DNA of 64,000 nt from an uncultured Bacteroidia bacterium (lineage in GTDB: Bacteria > Bacteroidota > Bacteroidia > Bacteroidales > UBA932): positions 204,538 to 268,537 of the forward strand of contig CADANY010000001.1 of the NCBI GenBank assembly GCA_902789395.1, in the 5' to 3' direction. Below are positions 35,147 to 44,005 of this stretch, piece by piece. The first letter of the stretch is position 1; each line of letters starts with the position of its first letter. The translations under genes and the position numbers were made by a program. Under the pieces are notes generated by a model. The model searched no databases and was not told the DNA's origin. It worked only from the letters and a program-made list of their open reading frames with translations.

Positions 35147-36394
35147 ATGAGAATCGCTTTCACAACCCTTGGCTGCAAACTGAATTACGCAGAGACCTCT
35201 ACCTATGAAAGAGGACTCCGCGCCTATGGTCACGAGACCGTTTCCTGGGACCAGCCGGCCGACGCCTACCTCATCAATACCTGCGCCGTCACCCAGACGG
35301 CGGAAAAAAAGTCCCGGAACCTGATCCGGAAAGCCCATAAACTGGCTCCGGACGCTCCCATTGCAGTCACCGGCTGCTATGCATCACTTCGAAGGGATGA
35401 AATCCTCGGAATCGAAGGCGTCGTCCGCGTTTTCGGAGCGAAAGAGAAAAAGAGAATCGTTCCCGAACTGCTTCACCTGCTCGGAGACAAGGAATCCGTT
35501 CCCGATGTACCGGGAGATACCCTCGAAGCCTACTCCAGCGGAGAGAGGACCCGTTCTTTCTTGAAAGTCCAGGATGGATGCAATAATTTCTGCGCCTACT
35601 GCACGGTTCCTTTTGCCAGGGGCGAAAGCCGCAACATACCCGTCTGCGAGCTTGTAAAGCAAGCGGAAGCGATTGCTGCAGAAGGAATTAAAGAAATCGT
35701 CCTGACGGGAGTCAACACCGGGGACTTCGGACGGACAACCGGAGAAAGTTTCCTGGATCTCTTAAAAGCGCTCGACACGGTCGAGGGAATCGAACGGTAC
35801 CGGATCTCATCGATTGAACCGAACCTCATTACCGAGGAAATCGTAGACTGGATCGCTTCTGGAACAAAATTCCAGCATCATTTCCATATTCCGCTCCAAA
35901 GTGGAAGCGACACGATTCTCCGCAAGGTAGGACGACGGTACGACACCGCCCTCTTTGCTTCCCGGATCGACTATATCCGGAAAGCGCTTGAGCATCCGGG
36001 AGAGCCGAAAGTGTTCTTCGGAATCGACGTAATCGTCGGACTTCCCGGAGAGACCGAAGAGCTTTTCATGGAAACCTATGCCTTCCTCCGCGACCGGATC
36101 AAACCCGCCTTTATCCATATTTTCCCTTACTCCAGGCGTCCCGGGACCCGTGCCGCCCTCATGAAAGACCAGGTACAGGACCGTATCAAAACGGAACGCG
36201 TCGAACGTCTCGAAGCCCTCTGCCGGGAACTGCATGAGGACTTTATCGCTCAGAACAGGGGCTTGACCGATAAGGTCCTATGGGAGTCATCCGTCCATGA
36301 AGGCATGATGGGCGGTTATACCGGCAATTACATCCGCATCGAACGTCCTTATGACCCGTCCAGGGCGGGAACCGTTGAAACCGTAACGATATGA
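35147..36394 (+). CDS. mtaB: tRNA (t6A37)-C2 methylthiotransferase
   Basis: 415 residues. The N-terminal domain has the three auxiliary-cluster cysteines (TLGCKLN, INTCAVTQ, VTGCYAS). The radical-SAM cysteines are in GCNNFCAYCTVPFARG. FHIPLQSGSDTILRKVGRRY is the methylthiotransferase hallmark, and the C-terminus has a TRAM-like domain (DKVLWESSVHEGMMGGYTGNYIRI). It converts t6A37 to ms2t6A37, the product of the TsaD pathway encoded upstream. Its stop overlaps the next start (ATGA). Confidence 0.94.
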   Translation: MRIAFTTLGCKLNYAETSTYERGLRAYGHETVSWDQPADAYLINTCAVTQTAEKKSRNLIRKAHKLAPDAPIAVTGCYASLRRDEILGIEGVVRVFGAKEKKRIVPELLHLLGDKESVPDVPGDTLEAYSSGERTRSFLKVQDGCNNFCAYCTVPFARGESRNIPVCELVKQAEAIAAEGIKEIVLTGVNTGDFGRTTGESFLDLLKALDTVEGIERYRISSIEPNLITEEIVDWIASGTKFQHHFHIPLQSGSDTILRKVGRRYDTALFASRIDYIRKALEHPGEPKVFFGIDVIVGLPGETEELFMETYAFLRDRIKPAFIHIFPYSRRPGTRAALMKDQVQDRIKTERVERLEALCRELHEDFIAQNRGLTDKVLWESSVHEGMMGGYTGNYIRIERPYDPSRAGTVETVTI

Positions 36395-37326
36395 AAGCGA
36401 AGCTGACCTTTCTCGGAACGGGAACCTCCCAGGGCGTTCCGATTATCGGATGCCACTGCCCGGTCTGCAGCAGTGCCGATCCGCGGGACAAAAGGTTCAG
36501 GGCCTCAGCCCTGGTTGAATATGCGGGCCTGACGGTCCTTGTCGACGCCGGTCCTGATTTCCGGATGCAAATGCTCTCCCAAGACGTCTGTCACCTGGAT
36601 GCTATCCTATTGACTCACAACCATAAAGACCATACCGGCGGGCTCGACGACGTGCGCTCCCTCAATTATACGGACCGCAGTGCCGTGGATATTTTCTGCG
36701 AGCCGGCCGTCCTCGAATCCCTGCGCCGCGAATACGGCTACGCCTTTGAAGAACACAAGTATCCGGGAGCCCCGGAATGGCATGTCCATACCATCGGGAA
36801 CGTCCCCTTCCTGGTCCGTACTTCCCGTTCCCAGGGCGAACTCGTATGGGTCCATGATATCGGATACTTCGAGAAATTTCCTGACGGAACCCTCCATCCT
36901 TCCGATTCCGCCGTCAAACCAGCCGAAGCCGCACCGGAAGGCGCCTTGATTCCCTCCGGCGCCGCCCGGATCATCCCGATCCGGGGCTATCACGACAAGA
37001 TGCCCGTGCTTGGATTCCGTTTCGGAAATATCGCCTATATTACGGACATGAGTTCCATCCCGGAAGAAGAATTCGCCAAACTGCAAGGATTGTCCCACCT
37101 GACCCTCAATACAGTCGGATACAAACCGCACCATTCCCATTTTTCCCTGGACGAGGCACTCTCCCTGGCGGACCGGATCGGTGCCGGACATACCTGGCTG
37201 ACGCACCTCAGCCACACGTTTCCTGTCTATGATACGTTTTGCCGTGATCTGGCAGACATGTGCAGGGAAAAGCGGATCCGCTCGACGGTCCTCCCCGCTT
37301 ATGACGGACTGACAATCGAAGACTAA
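36391..37326 (+). CDS. Metallo-beta-lactamase-fold hydrolase (PhnP-like)
   Basis: 311 residues. GTGTSQGVPIIGCHCPVCSS opens the protein; the three cysteines around CHCPVC are a PhnP-type zinc site. The metal-binding HxHxDH motif reads LTHNHKDHTGG, with later His in GYHDKMPVLGFR and THLSHTFP. PhnP-like enzymes cleave cyclic phosphodiesters, but many Bacteroidetes members are unassigned. It overlaps mtaB by four bases. Its stop is shared (CTAA) with the convergent umuC gene. Confidence 0.88.
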   Translation: MKAKLTFLGTGTSQGVPIIGCHCPVCSSADPRDKRFRASALVEYAGLTVLVDAGPDFRMQMLSQDVCHLDAILLTHNHKDHTGGLDDVRSLNYTDRSAVDIFCEPAVLESLRREYGYAFEEHKYPGAPEWHVHTIGNVPFLVRTSRSQGELVWVHDIGYFEKFPDGTLHPSDSAVKPAEAAPEGALIPSGAARIIPIRGYHDKMPVLGFRFGNIAYITDMSSIPEEEFAKLQGLSHLTLNTVGYKPHHSHFSLDEALSLADRIGAGHTWLTHLSHTFPVYDTFCRDLADMCREKRIRSTVLPAYDGLTIED

Positions 37327-38585
37327 TGGATCTCCATCAATTCGGACCAATCGGTTGAGAAACGCTGGGAACGGTGTTCCATCCGGATTCCGTCGGCATA
37401 ATGGCCGGGACGCTGGACGGCCAGGCGCAGATACTGCCGGCCCGTCACATTGACTTCATCCATGATCCGGGAGATCCGGTCATTCTTTTCGCGTTCCTGC
37501 TTTCTCTCATCGAACAGATCGGGCTGGACATAGCGCCCATCCTTGATATCCATCACGATAACCCCAGCCTTCTTATAGCGGATTCCCCCCCGGTAGATCC
37601 GCTTCGTAATCCGCAAAGCCGCGCTGACGATATCCGAAGTATTGCTCGTCGGGACATCAAACCGCTCCAGATCCTGCGGGAAATACTGTTCCAGATCATC
37701 CCGGAAGCGATTACTCATCAGAAAAACGCCTACTGTTCCGGCAACAGAGCCCTCATCACGGAGTTTCCGCGCGCAGATGGCAGCGAAATCAGAAACCCGC
37801 AGCGACAGTTCTTCAAGATCCGATATCATATCGGCAAAGGAACGTGACGTGCAGATTGTCTGCCGCCGTTCCCGTTCTTCTTCGACAATGACTGGAATCC
37901 CACGGAGTTCCATCCAGGTCCTGACTCCGATGATTCCCATCCGTTCCTGCACCCACTCCTGCGGTCTTTCAGCAAAGTCTGCCGCCGTATGGATCCCAGC
38001 CTTGACCATTTTCGGGGCGCTCCGCCATCCGATTCCCCAGACATCGTCTATCGGGGTGAGATTCAGGGCTTTCCGCCGCTTCTCGTCCGTATCGATGACG
38101 CAGACCCCTTTATAGCCGGGATACCGCTTGGCGAAATGGTTGGCAACCTTGGCCAGGGTCCGGGTCGGAGCAATACCGACACTCACCGGGATACCGACCC
38201 AGCGGCGGACCCTCCGGATAATCTCACGGGCGATGGGAATGAGTCTGTCGACGGGGATCCCGTCCATGACAAGAAAGGCTTCGTCGATGGAATAGATTTC
38301 CAATTTCGGGGCGAATTCCCGGAGTATGGACATGACCCGGGCGGAAAGATCGCCATAGAGCGTATAGTTCGAAGAACGAACATGGAGGACGCCGCTGTCG
38401 ACCAGGGGACGGACCTTGAAAAAGGGAGTTCCCATCTTGATTCCCATGGCTTTGCTTTCATTGCTCCGCGCGACGACACAACCGTCATTATTGGAGAGGA
38501 CCACGACCGGTTTCCCCTCCAGCTGCGGCTGAAAGGCTCTTTCGCAAGAAACGAAAAAATTGTTGCAGTCAACCAGAAGGAACAT
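37323..38585 (-). CDS. umuC: Y-family DNA polymerase, UmuC type
   Basis: 420 residues. Y-family motifs: MFLLVDCNNFFVSCERAF, VVLSNNDGCVVARSNE, EIYSIDEAFLVMDG and VSVGIAPTRTLAKVAN; little-finger and UmuC-specific C-terminal parts follow. Catalytic acidic residues in DCNNFF and SIDEAF are present. It performs translesion synthesis with UmuD'. Starts at ATG 38585, overlapping the M64 stop by one base (TGATG); so its translation depends on the peptidase gene upstream rather than on umuD directly. Confidence 0.95.
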   Translation of the reverse strand: MFLLVDCNNFFVSCERAFQPQLEGKPVVVLSNNDGCVVARSNESKAMGIKMGTPFFKVRPLVDSGVLHVRSSNYTLYGDLSARVMSILREFAPKLEIYSIDEAFLVMDGIPVDRLIPIAREIIRRVRRWVGIPVSVGIAPTRTLAKVANHFAKRYPGYKGVCVIDTDEKRRKALNLTPIDDVWGIGWRSAPKMVKAGIHTAADFAERPQEWVQERMGIIGVRTWMELRGIPVIVEEERERRQTICTSRSFADMISDLEELSLRVSDFAAICARKLRDEGSVAGTVGVFLMSNRFRDDLEQYFPQDLERFDVPTSNTSDIVSAALRITKRIYRGGIRYKKAGVIVMDIKDGRYVQPDLFDERKQEREKNDRISRIMDEVNVTGRQYLRLAVQRPGHYADGIRMEHRSQRFSTDWSELMEIH

Positions 38586-39826
38586 CACTCCTCCGCCGTA
38601 TAATAATCGATGATCCGGTTAATGGCACGGGTACAGACCGGACAGAAATCCGGGCACGAGTTGGTTTTCATCCTACAGTCCTCAGCCGGCCGGAAAACGC
38701 CCTTCGACGTATAACCTCCTCCTTCGAAAAGACCGGCTTTCCCTTCGTCGAGAAGATCTTTCCATTTCGATAGGAAATCAATTTTCGTAGTAATGTTCGG
38801 TTCCCACGGCTCCGTATCGAGGGGATACATCGGGTCGTACATGTCATCGTAATAATACTCATCCGCCAGGCCGGCAAAAGCATGGCCGAATTCATGGACA
38901 ATCACCCGGGGGAAAGTAGGGTGATCGCTGCCCATGATGGTTACGGAATTGAAAATGCCTCCGCCCCCGTAGACCGGCGTATTGGCCAGGACGATGACAT
39001 GCTCGAAGGATACGGTTCCTATCGCGTCAAATACGTCTTTCATATTGGCCGTCGTTAGGTACCGGTCGACATAGAATGTATCAAAATGGGACGAAGCCAC
39101 CGTACGTTTCCAGCGGCCGTCGTGCGGAACGCTGACGCCGGAATCCGGTGAGGGTACGGCGATGGCCGTGAAATTGAAACAGTTTCTGCGGGAGGCAAAG
39201 GGCTCATGGGACAGGAGGGCCTCGACGGTACGGGCGGCATCCTTGTAGAATTTCGACCGTTCAGCCTCCGTATACCCCTCCGAGAGGATCACGACATCAC
39301 AGGCCCGCCTTAGATCGCCTCCCCGGTGGAGTACCGTCCGCGAATAGCCATTGTCAGCAAGAGGACGGATCAGGATATCCGCAGGGTCCACGATATGGCT
39401 CATCCGGGCAGAGACCTTCCGGTGATGGTCCGTCAGGGTCAGGGTAACCCGGACCGGGGCCTTCGGGAAAGGAACCTGGAAACAGTTCTCAAAAGCCCGG
39501 TTGACGCGCGTCGCTTCTTCATAGGATGTCCATTCCTGGAAAAGAGTCGAGAAACTGTTGACATACAGTATCTTGCCTGTTTCCGGATCCGACAGGCTGA
39601 TCTGACCGTTCCCTTCGAGAAAAACTTGGTCCAGGCGGGTACGCCGCCCGGCCCACCCGGACGTGCGGAAGGCCTCGGCGAAATACATTTCCTGACGGGA
39701 TGCATTCCCGCAGAAAACATAGTCCAGCCGCAGGGTCGCATCCTCGAAGAAGGCATCAAAATCACCGGCGGATAATCCGGCGGCAAAAGAAAGAAGCAGT
39801 ATTCCGGAAAGAATCAAACGTTTCAT
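38585..39826 (-). CDS. Exported M64-family metallopeptidase between umuD and umuC
   Basis: 413 residues. Signal peptide MKRLILSGILLLSFAAGLSAG, an N-terminal beta domain (about 30-150), then a peptidase domain with CDVVILSEGYTEAER and the zinc site HEFGHAFAGLADEY (about residue 310), typical of M64 (IgA-protease-like) peptidases; four cysteines near the C-terminus (CRMKTNSCPDFCPVCTRAIN). The Bacteroidetes family is exported and its substrates are mostly unknown. The start overlaps the umuD stop (ATGA) and the stop overlaps umuC (TGATG), so an envelope peptidase sits inside a mutagenesis operon. Whether it has an SOS-linked role is unknown. Confidence 0.92.
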   Translation of the reverse strand: MKRLILSGILLLSFAAGLSAGDFDAFFEDATLRLDYVFCGNASRQEMYFAEAFRTSGWAGRRTRLDQVFLEGNGQISLSDPETGKILYVNSFSTLFQEWTSYEEATRVNRAFENCFQVPFPKAPVRVTLTLTDHHRKVSARMSHIVDPADILIRPLADNGYSRTVLHRGGDLRRACDVVILSEGYTEAERSKFYKDAARTVEALLSHEPFASRRNCFNFTAIAVPSPDSGVSVPHDGRWKRTVASSHFDTFYVDRYLTTANMKDVFDAIGTVSFEHVIVLANTPVYGGGGIFNSVTIMGSDHPTFPRVIVHEFGHAFAGLADEYYYDDMYDPMYPLDTEPWEPNITTKIDFLSKWKDLLDEGKAGLFEGGGYTSKGVFRPAEDCRMKTNSCPDFCPVCTRAINRIIDYYTAEE

Positions 39827-40299
39827 TTTACTTTCTTGATGATATAAGTTACGACTCCCCAGACGGTAAAGTCATTGGTATCGGTAATATGGATCGGCGG
39901 ATAGGAAGGATTGGCGGGAAGAAGCCAGAGTCCATCCCGTTTCGCAGGAGCCTTGCCCGTCGAGGGATCCTTGAAAGAAATCGTCTTGAGTGTAAACTCG
40001 CCGTCGACGAAACAGACAGCCATATCCCCTTCGGAAGGATCGAGCGATTTATCTATGACGAGAATATCTCCCTCGTCGACGCCGGCATCGACCATCGAGT
40101 CCCCGACTACCCGGCCATAATAGGTCGCGACCGGGTGACGGACCAGTTCTGCATTGAGATCGATACAGGGGTTCATATAGTCCTGGGCAGGGGAAGGGAA
40201 TCCGGCATGGACAGCCTCCAACGCCATCCCCGGCAGGCCATCCGTGTCCCTGGACGCATCCTGCGGGACCGGCGTAAGCAATAATCCTGGGTTTTCCAT
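39823..40299 (-). CDS. umuD: UmuD-type S24 self-cleaving peptidase
   Basis: 158 residues. The cleavage site is visible as Ala32-Gly33 in VHAGFPSPAQDY. Catalytic Ser68 is in GDSMVDAG and Lys105 in FTLKTISF. There is no N-terminal DNA-binding domain, so it is UmuD and not LexA. On RecA activation it would cut itself and activate UmuC. It is the first gene of umuD-M64-umuC and diverges from the GNAT-like gene. Confidence 0.93.
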   Translation of the reverse strand: MENPGLLLTPVPQDASRDTDGLPGMALEAVHAGFPSPAQDYMNPCIDLNAELVRHPVATYYGRVVGDSMVDAGVDEGDILVIDKSLDPSEGDMAVCFVDGEFTLKTISFKDPSTGKAPAKRDGLWLLPANPSYPPIHITDTNDFTVWGVVTYIIKKVK

Positions 40300-40311
40300 T
40301 TGAGAATCTTT

Positions 40312-40327
40312 CTATACACAAATATAG
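40312..40327. promoter_or_regulatory. Dyad over the umuD -7 region
   Basis: CTATA-cacaaa-TATAG is a 5-6-5 inverted repeat that covers the umuD -7 box (TATATTTG on the minus strand, 40319-40326). It could be an operator, but the arms are short and A+T-rich. Confidence 0.35.
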
Positions 40328-40339
40328 CATTTTGTTTAG

Positions 40340-40347
40340 TATCTTTG
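40340..40347 (+). promoter_or_regulatory. -7 promoter box of the GNAT-like gene
   Basis: TATCTTTG, eight nt before the ATG at 40356. It lies where a -33 element of the divergent umuD promoter would be expected, so the two promoters overlap. A GTAT-N6-ATAC dyad (40339-40352) is centred on it. Confidence 0.5.
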
Positions 40348-40355
40348 CATACGGG

Positions 40356-41189
40356 ATGGAAGGATTTACGGAAGAAGTCAGGGCTTTCCTTCATGGAAGC
40401 GGCAGGATTTTCTCCGAACGGGTTTCGGAGGATATGGTTCGTTTTAACGAAAACGGACGTCCTTTTTCGGTCATTGCGGTTCCGATCCATGAAAAAACGC
40501 CGGAAGAGGCCGCAGCAAAACAACGGATCGTCGAGTTGATTCGCCGGGAAAGCCCGCATGCCATGATCCTTCCGGAAGACCGGTGGAGGCACTCCGGAGA
40601 CCTTTTCCGTAAAAGGCTGTCCGCCCATCTCGGAATCTTTCAATCCGTTTTTGCCAGAAACTGTCTGGTCCGCCGGATTCCAAGGCCTGAAGCGGATACT
40701 TTCCTTAAGGATGTCCATAGCTACGGATCGGCCCGCTGCCGGTACGCCTACGGGCTTTTCACCGAAAAGGACGTATCGGGATTTCAGGCCGGAAGTCTCG
40801 TTGCTGCTGCGAGTTTCTCCAATGCGAGAAGGATTCTTATCGGAGACAGAAGCGCCGCCTCTTATGAATGGATCCGTTACGCTTCCCTCCCCGGGCTCCG
40901 AGTATCGGGGGGAATGGGGAAAATCCTGAAGGCGTTCCTCCGCGATATCAGACCGGGAGACGTCATGAGTTACGCGGACCGGGAATGGTCAGAAGGCGGG
41001 GTCTACCGCCGATTGGGTTTTGTGGAAGAGGGGCTCCGGGAGCCTGTCCTCTTTTCTATCGATCCTGTAACCTGGGAAAGAAAAGCACTTCGCAGCGGGG
41101 AGGCCGCAGCGGAAGGTGCATATTTCTTTATGAATTGGGGCAGCGTAAAATACCGGCTTACCTGTCTTCCTTCAGAATCCGATCAATAA
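40356..41189 (+). CDS. Hypothetical protein with GNAT/Mom-like features
   Basis: 277 residues, no signal peptide. The N-terminal third (GFTEEVRAFLHGSGRIFSE, RPFSVIAVPIHEKTPEEAAAKQRIVELI) resembles a nuclease-like or dUTPase-adjacent fold only weakly. The C-terminal part (GSARCRYAYGLFTEKD, GSLVAAASFSNAR, YEWIRYASLPGLRVSGGMGKILKAFL, MSYADREWSEGGVYRRLGFVEEG) has the strand-helix pattern of GNAT acyltransferases like phage Mom. I do not recognise a characterised family. The start is chosen 8 nt after a -7 box. It diverges from umuD, so a link to DNA damage is possible but is inference. Overlaps the end of convergent recX by 32 bp. Confidence 0.7.
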   Translation: MEGFTEEVRAFLHGSGRIFSERVSEDMVRFNENGRPFSVIAVPIHEKTPEEAAAKQRIVELIRRESPHAMILPEDRWRHSGDLFRKRLSAHLGIFQSVFARNCLVRRIPRPEADTFLKDVHSYGSARCRYAYGLFTEKDVSGFQAGSLVAAASFSNARRILIGDRSAASYEWIRYASLPGLRVSGGMGKILKAFLRDIRPGDVMSYADREWSEGGVYRRLGFVEEGLREPVLFSIDPVTWERKALRSGEAAAEGAYFFMNWGSVKYRLTCLPSESDQ

Positions 41190-41634
41190 CCGGAGCCGCC
41201 TCATCATAAGCGTATCCCCGGCCCAGGACGAATTTCAGCAACTTCAGTTTGCACTGCGGATCCCCTTTCAGGGTCCGGTACTTTTCTGCGACAACCCTTT
41301 CAAGGCGTCCGGCAGCCTTCTCGCTGTCAATCTCCACAAGGGCCTCACGGATCGTTTCTTCCGGAATCCCTTTCCCTCGAAGCTGAAACGAAATCTTGAC
41401 CTTGCCCCATCCCTGCAGGGACGCTTTTTCCCTGGCAAAAGCGGAAGCATAGCGCAAGTCATCGACGAAACGGTCCCCGACAAGAGACGAGACGACGCGT
41501 TCTGCCGCTTCGGCGTCACCGTCCAGCGCTTTCAGCGCCTTGCGATAGATATCCCGGCTGCAATACTCCATCCGGGAGCATTGCCGTTGCAGGCGGATAA
41601 GAACCGCTTTTTCATCCGTTCTCTCAGAAGTCAT
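41158..41634 (-). CDS. recX: Recombination regulator RecX
   Basis: 158 residues composed of helical repeats: LIRLQRQCSRMEYCSRDIYRK, RVVSSLVGDRFVDDLRYASAFAREK, QGWGKVKISFQLRGKGIPEETI, and a final LLKFVLGRGYAYDEAAPVI. RecX binds and restrains RecA filaments. Its start overlaps the end of the patatin gene by 11 nt. recA itself is about 3.5 kb away on the opposite strand. Confidence 0.92.
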   Translation of the reverse strand: MTSERTDEKAVLIRLQRQCSRMEYCSRDIYRKALKALDGDAEAAERVVSSLVGDRFVDDLRYASAFAREKASLQGWGKVKISFQLRGKGIPEETIREALVEIDSEKAAGRLERVVAEKYRTLKGDPQCKLKLLKFVLGRGYAYDEAAPVIDRILKEDR

Positions 41635-44005
41635 ATCCTAATGACAGGTAAAAGCCGAAAGAATGAGAGATATTCGACCAGTGGAGATCAGCCCTGATCG
41701 GTCCCACAATAGAATTATAGGCATATTCCGCGCCGACCCCGATAAGGGGGGTGCATCGGGCCGGATCGACGAATCCGGAGAAATTTTCGCCGGCATTGCC
41801 GACATTGACGATCCCGGACAGATAATGATTCTTCAGGAACTCCCACCGGAGATTCAAAGCAGCAATGGCAAGGACCGGAGGCATGACCGCGGCATTGGTC
41901 ACACCGATAAAAGGAATCTGCTGATCCAGATACCGGCCTCTCATCCGGCCGCCGATCATGTTCATGAACGGGACCGGAATATCCTCCTGATGGAGGAGGA
42001 AGCGGAAATCCACTGAAGGCTGGACGGTAAAACGTCCTTCCGAAAATGCAGAAGAATAATATCCGTCGAATATATGGATCATCGAACGGCCTTGGAAAAG
42101 GGAGCCCATCACGAGCGAATAGCCGAAATCGAAAAAGTGACCGGAACGCGGGAAATAACCGATATCATACGTATCGTAGCCCGCCCGGAAGAAACCGGAA
42201 AAATAGGAATTACTGAGTTCGTCCAGGCTGTATCCGGCCATGCTCCTGTCAGAGAATACGTCTCCGATCTTGTAGTAGTCATACCGGATACCGGTCTGCA
42301 TGTCGAACTTGTCCCAGCCGATGTTGGAAATGGAAAATTCCTGACGGAAGTTGGAATAATTGACTTTCACGCGGCTGTCTTCAAAGCGGAACTGGTTCCT
42401 ATCGACATACTTGAACTTCGTATTGGAGTTAAAGGCGGGACCGGAAGCCGGTTTGAGCCGGTAATGCAGATCAGCATAGGGATTGGTCCCCACTTTCCCG
42501 GTAAATTCAAAGGAATGTCCGCTCAGGCTATGGACATTAAGGCCCAGGTTCAGCAAGGCTGCCACAATTTCTTCCGTGTCGAATCGGACGCCGATGCCGA
42601 GCTGGTTCAGACGCCCTTTCCGGCAAATGATGCAAAGTGTATAGGGCTCTCCGGTTCCCCTCAGTTCATATCCCACATAATCAAATGATCCCGTTCCATA
42701 CAGTTTCGAGGTCAAGGTTTCCAGAAGGGTCCGGTCAACGATGCGGTCTTCCGGCAAATGGACGGAACGAACCAGATATTCCGCTTCCTGTTCGCTGACG
42801 CCCTCGAATTCGACATCCCCGACCCTGACAGGCGTACACCCCACGTCAACAGCGGGACGGATACCCGAGCGATGCTCCACCGTGCCGGTTTTGGAACGGA
42901 CTTTCAGCAATTGATCCCGCTCCTTTTCCGCCGCTTGATAACCTCGCCTCAGAATCGTATCGATCGCTTCGTCATTGAAGCTGAGCATATCATACCCTTT
43001 AAGGTCCGGTTTGATTTTAAGATCCGTTATTCGCAGATTTCTCCGGAAAGAATCATTGCTCATCATGTCCACACTCTGCATGATGATATCGAGGAGGTTA
43101 TGAATCTGGTCATACCCCTTTTCAGAGTCGGACAGTTCAATGCCGATAATGATATCGGCTCCCATCCGGCGAGCCAGGTCGGAAGGAAAATTGTTCCGCA
43201 TGCCCCCGTCGACAAGGACCATGCCGTCCGTCCTGACAGGGGTAAAAAGGCCGGGGATCGACATCGTCGAACGGAGTGCCGTATTGATGCTTCCGTAATG
43301 CCATACCTTCGCCTTTCCGGAGACAAGATCGGTTGCCACGCAGGCAAAAGGGATCGGCAGTTTGAAAAAATCTGTCGTATCGGAATACCCCGCGGTGAAA
43401 CTGGCGATCAAACTTCCGACATTCAGCCCTTGGACAATACCGGAAGGAAGGCTCCCCACCAGATTCTGCCGTACGAGTGCAGTCGCATCCGCATCGGCGG
43501 AGAGTCTCAGGCCGGACCCGTCGGAGACATGGTTAAGGTTCATGAAATCCGCATTGCTGTAAAGAAAGGGAATCGAAACGGCATACGTCTCCTTGTACCG
43601 GTTCCGGTCTTTCGGAATAAAAGCCCGGTCCACTTTGTCACTCAGGGCCAGGTCCCAATCGATGTTCCTGAGCAGGGAATCCATGTGCTCGGGAGGAAAG
43701 CCGAGCGCATACATTCCGCCGACCAGTCCCCCCATGCTCGTTCCTACGACGAGGTCTACCGGAATTCCCAGAGACTCGATATACCGGATCGCACCGACGT
43801 GCGCAGCCCCTTTTGCTCCGCCGCCGGCGAGAACGAGTCCGACAGTCGGACGGTGGCGCCGGATCGAATCCATCCGGACATTGATCGACTTTATCGCGGC
43901 CTGGTCTGAAGGATCGAGTCCGAAACCGGAAACCTCCCTGTCCTGGGCAGAAAGAACAGGGATCAGGCACAGCAGGGCCAGGATTATCAGGATATTTCTT
44001 TTCAT
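41624..44005 (-). CDS. Patatin-like phospholipase fused to a surface-antigen beta-barrel
   Basis: 793 residues. Signal peptide (MKRNILIILALLCLIPVLSAQ), patatin domain (about 55-245) with oxyanion glycines GLVLAGGGAKG, nucleophile GTSMGG and Asp in LVDGGMRNNFP. A POTRA-like segment follows (about 395-465, VRVGDVEFEGVSEQEAEYLVRSVHL), then a 16-strand-type surface antigen barrel ending in YLSLGYDF. This is the type Vd (PlpD-like) layout, in which a lipase is carried to the outer membrane by its own barrel. The Ser-Asp dyad is complete, so it is probably active. Its start overlaps the rlmN stop (ATGA). Confidence 0.92.
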   Translation of the reverse strand: MKRNILIILALLCLIPVLSAQDREVSGFGLDPSDQAAIKSINVRMDSIRRHRPTVGLVLAGGGAKGAAHVGAIRYIESLGIPVDLVVGTSMGGLVGGMYALGFPPEHMDSLLRNIDWDLALSDKVDRAFIPKDRNRYKETYAVSIPFLYSNADFMNLNHVSDGSGLRLSADADATALVRQNLVGSLPSGIVQGLNVGSLIASFTAGYSDTTDFFKLPIPFACVATDLVSGKAKVWHYGSINTALRSTMSIPGLFTPVRTDGMVLVDGGMRNNFPSDLARRMGADIIIGIELSDSEKGYDQIHNLLDIIMQSVDMMSNDSFRRNLRITDLKIKPDLKGYDMLSFNDEAIDTILRRGYQAAEKERDQLLKVRSKTGTVEHRSGIRPAVDVGCTPVRVGDVEFEGVSEQEAEYLVRSVHLPEDRIVDRTLLETLTSKLYGTGSFDYVGYELRGTGEPYTLCIICRKGRLNQLGIGVRFDTEEIVAALLNLGLNVHSLSGHSFEFTGKVGTNPYADLHYRLKPASGPAFNSNTKFKYVDRNQFRFEDSRVKVNYSNFRQEFSISNIGWDKFDMQTGIRYDYYKIGDVFSDRSMAGYSLDELSNSYFSGFFRAGYDTYDIGYFPRSGHFFDFGYSLVMGSLFQGRSMIHIFDGYYSSAFSEGRFTVQPSVDFRFLLHQEDIPVPFMNMIGGRMRGRYLDQQIPFIGVTNAAVMPPVLAIAALNLRWEFLKNHYLSGIVNVGNAGENFSGFVDPARCTPLIGVGAEYAYNSIVGPIRADLHWSNISHSFGFYLSLGYDF

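Noticed and set aside
37323..40299. umuD-umuC as remnant of an integrative element
   Set aside because: umuDC pairs are common on mobile elements in Bacteroidales, but here base composition looks like the neighbours and no mobilisation, relaxase or att-like repeats are present.
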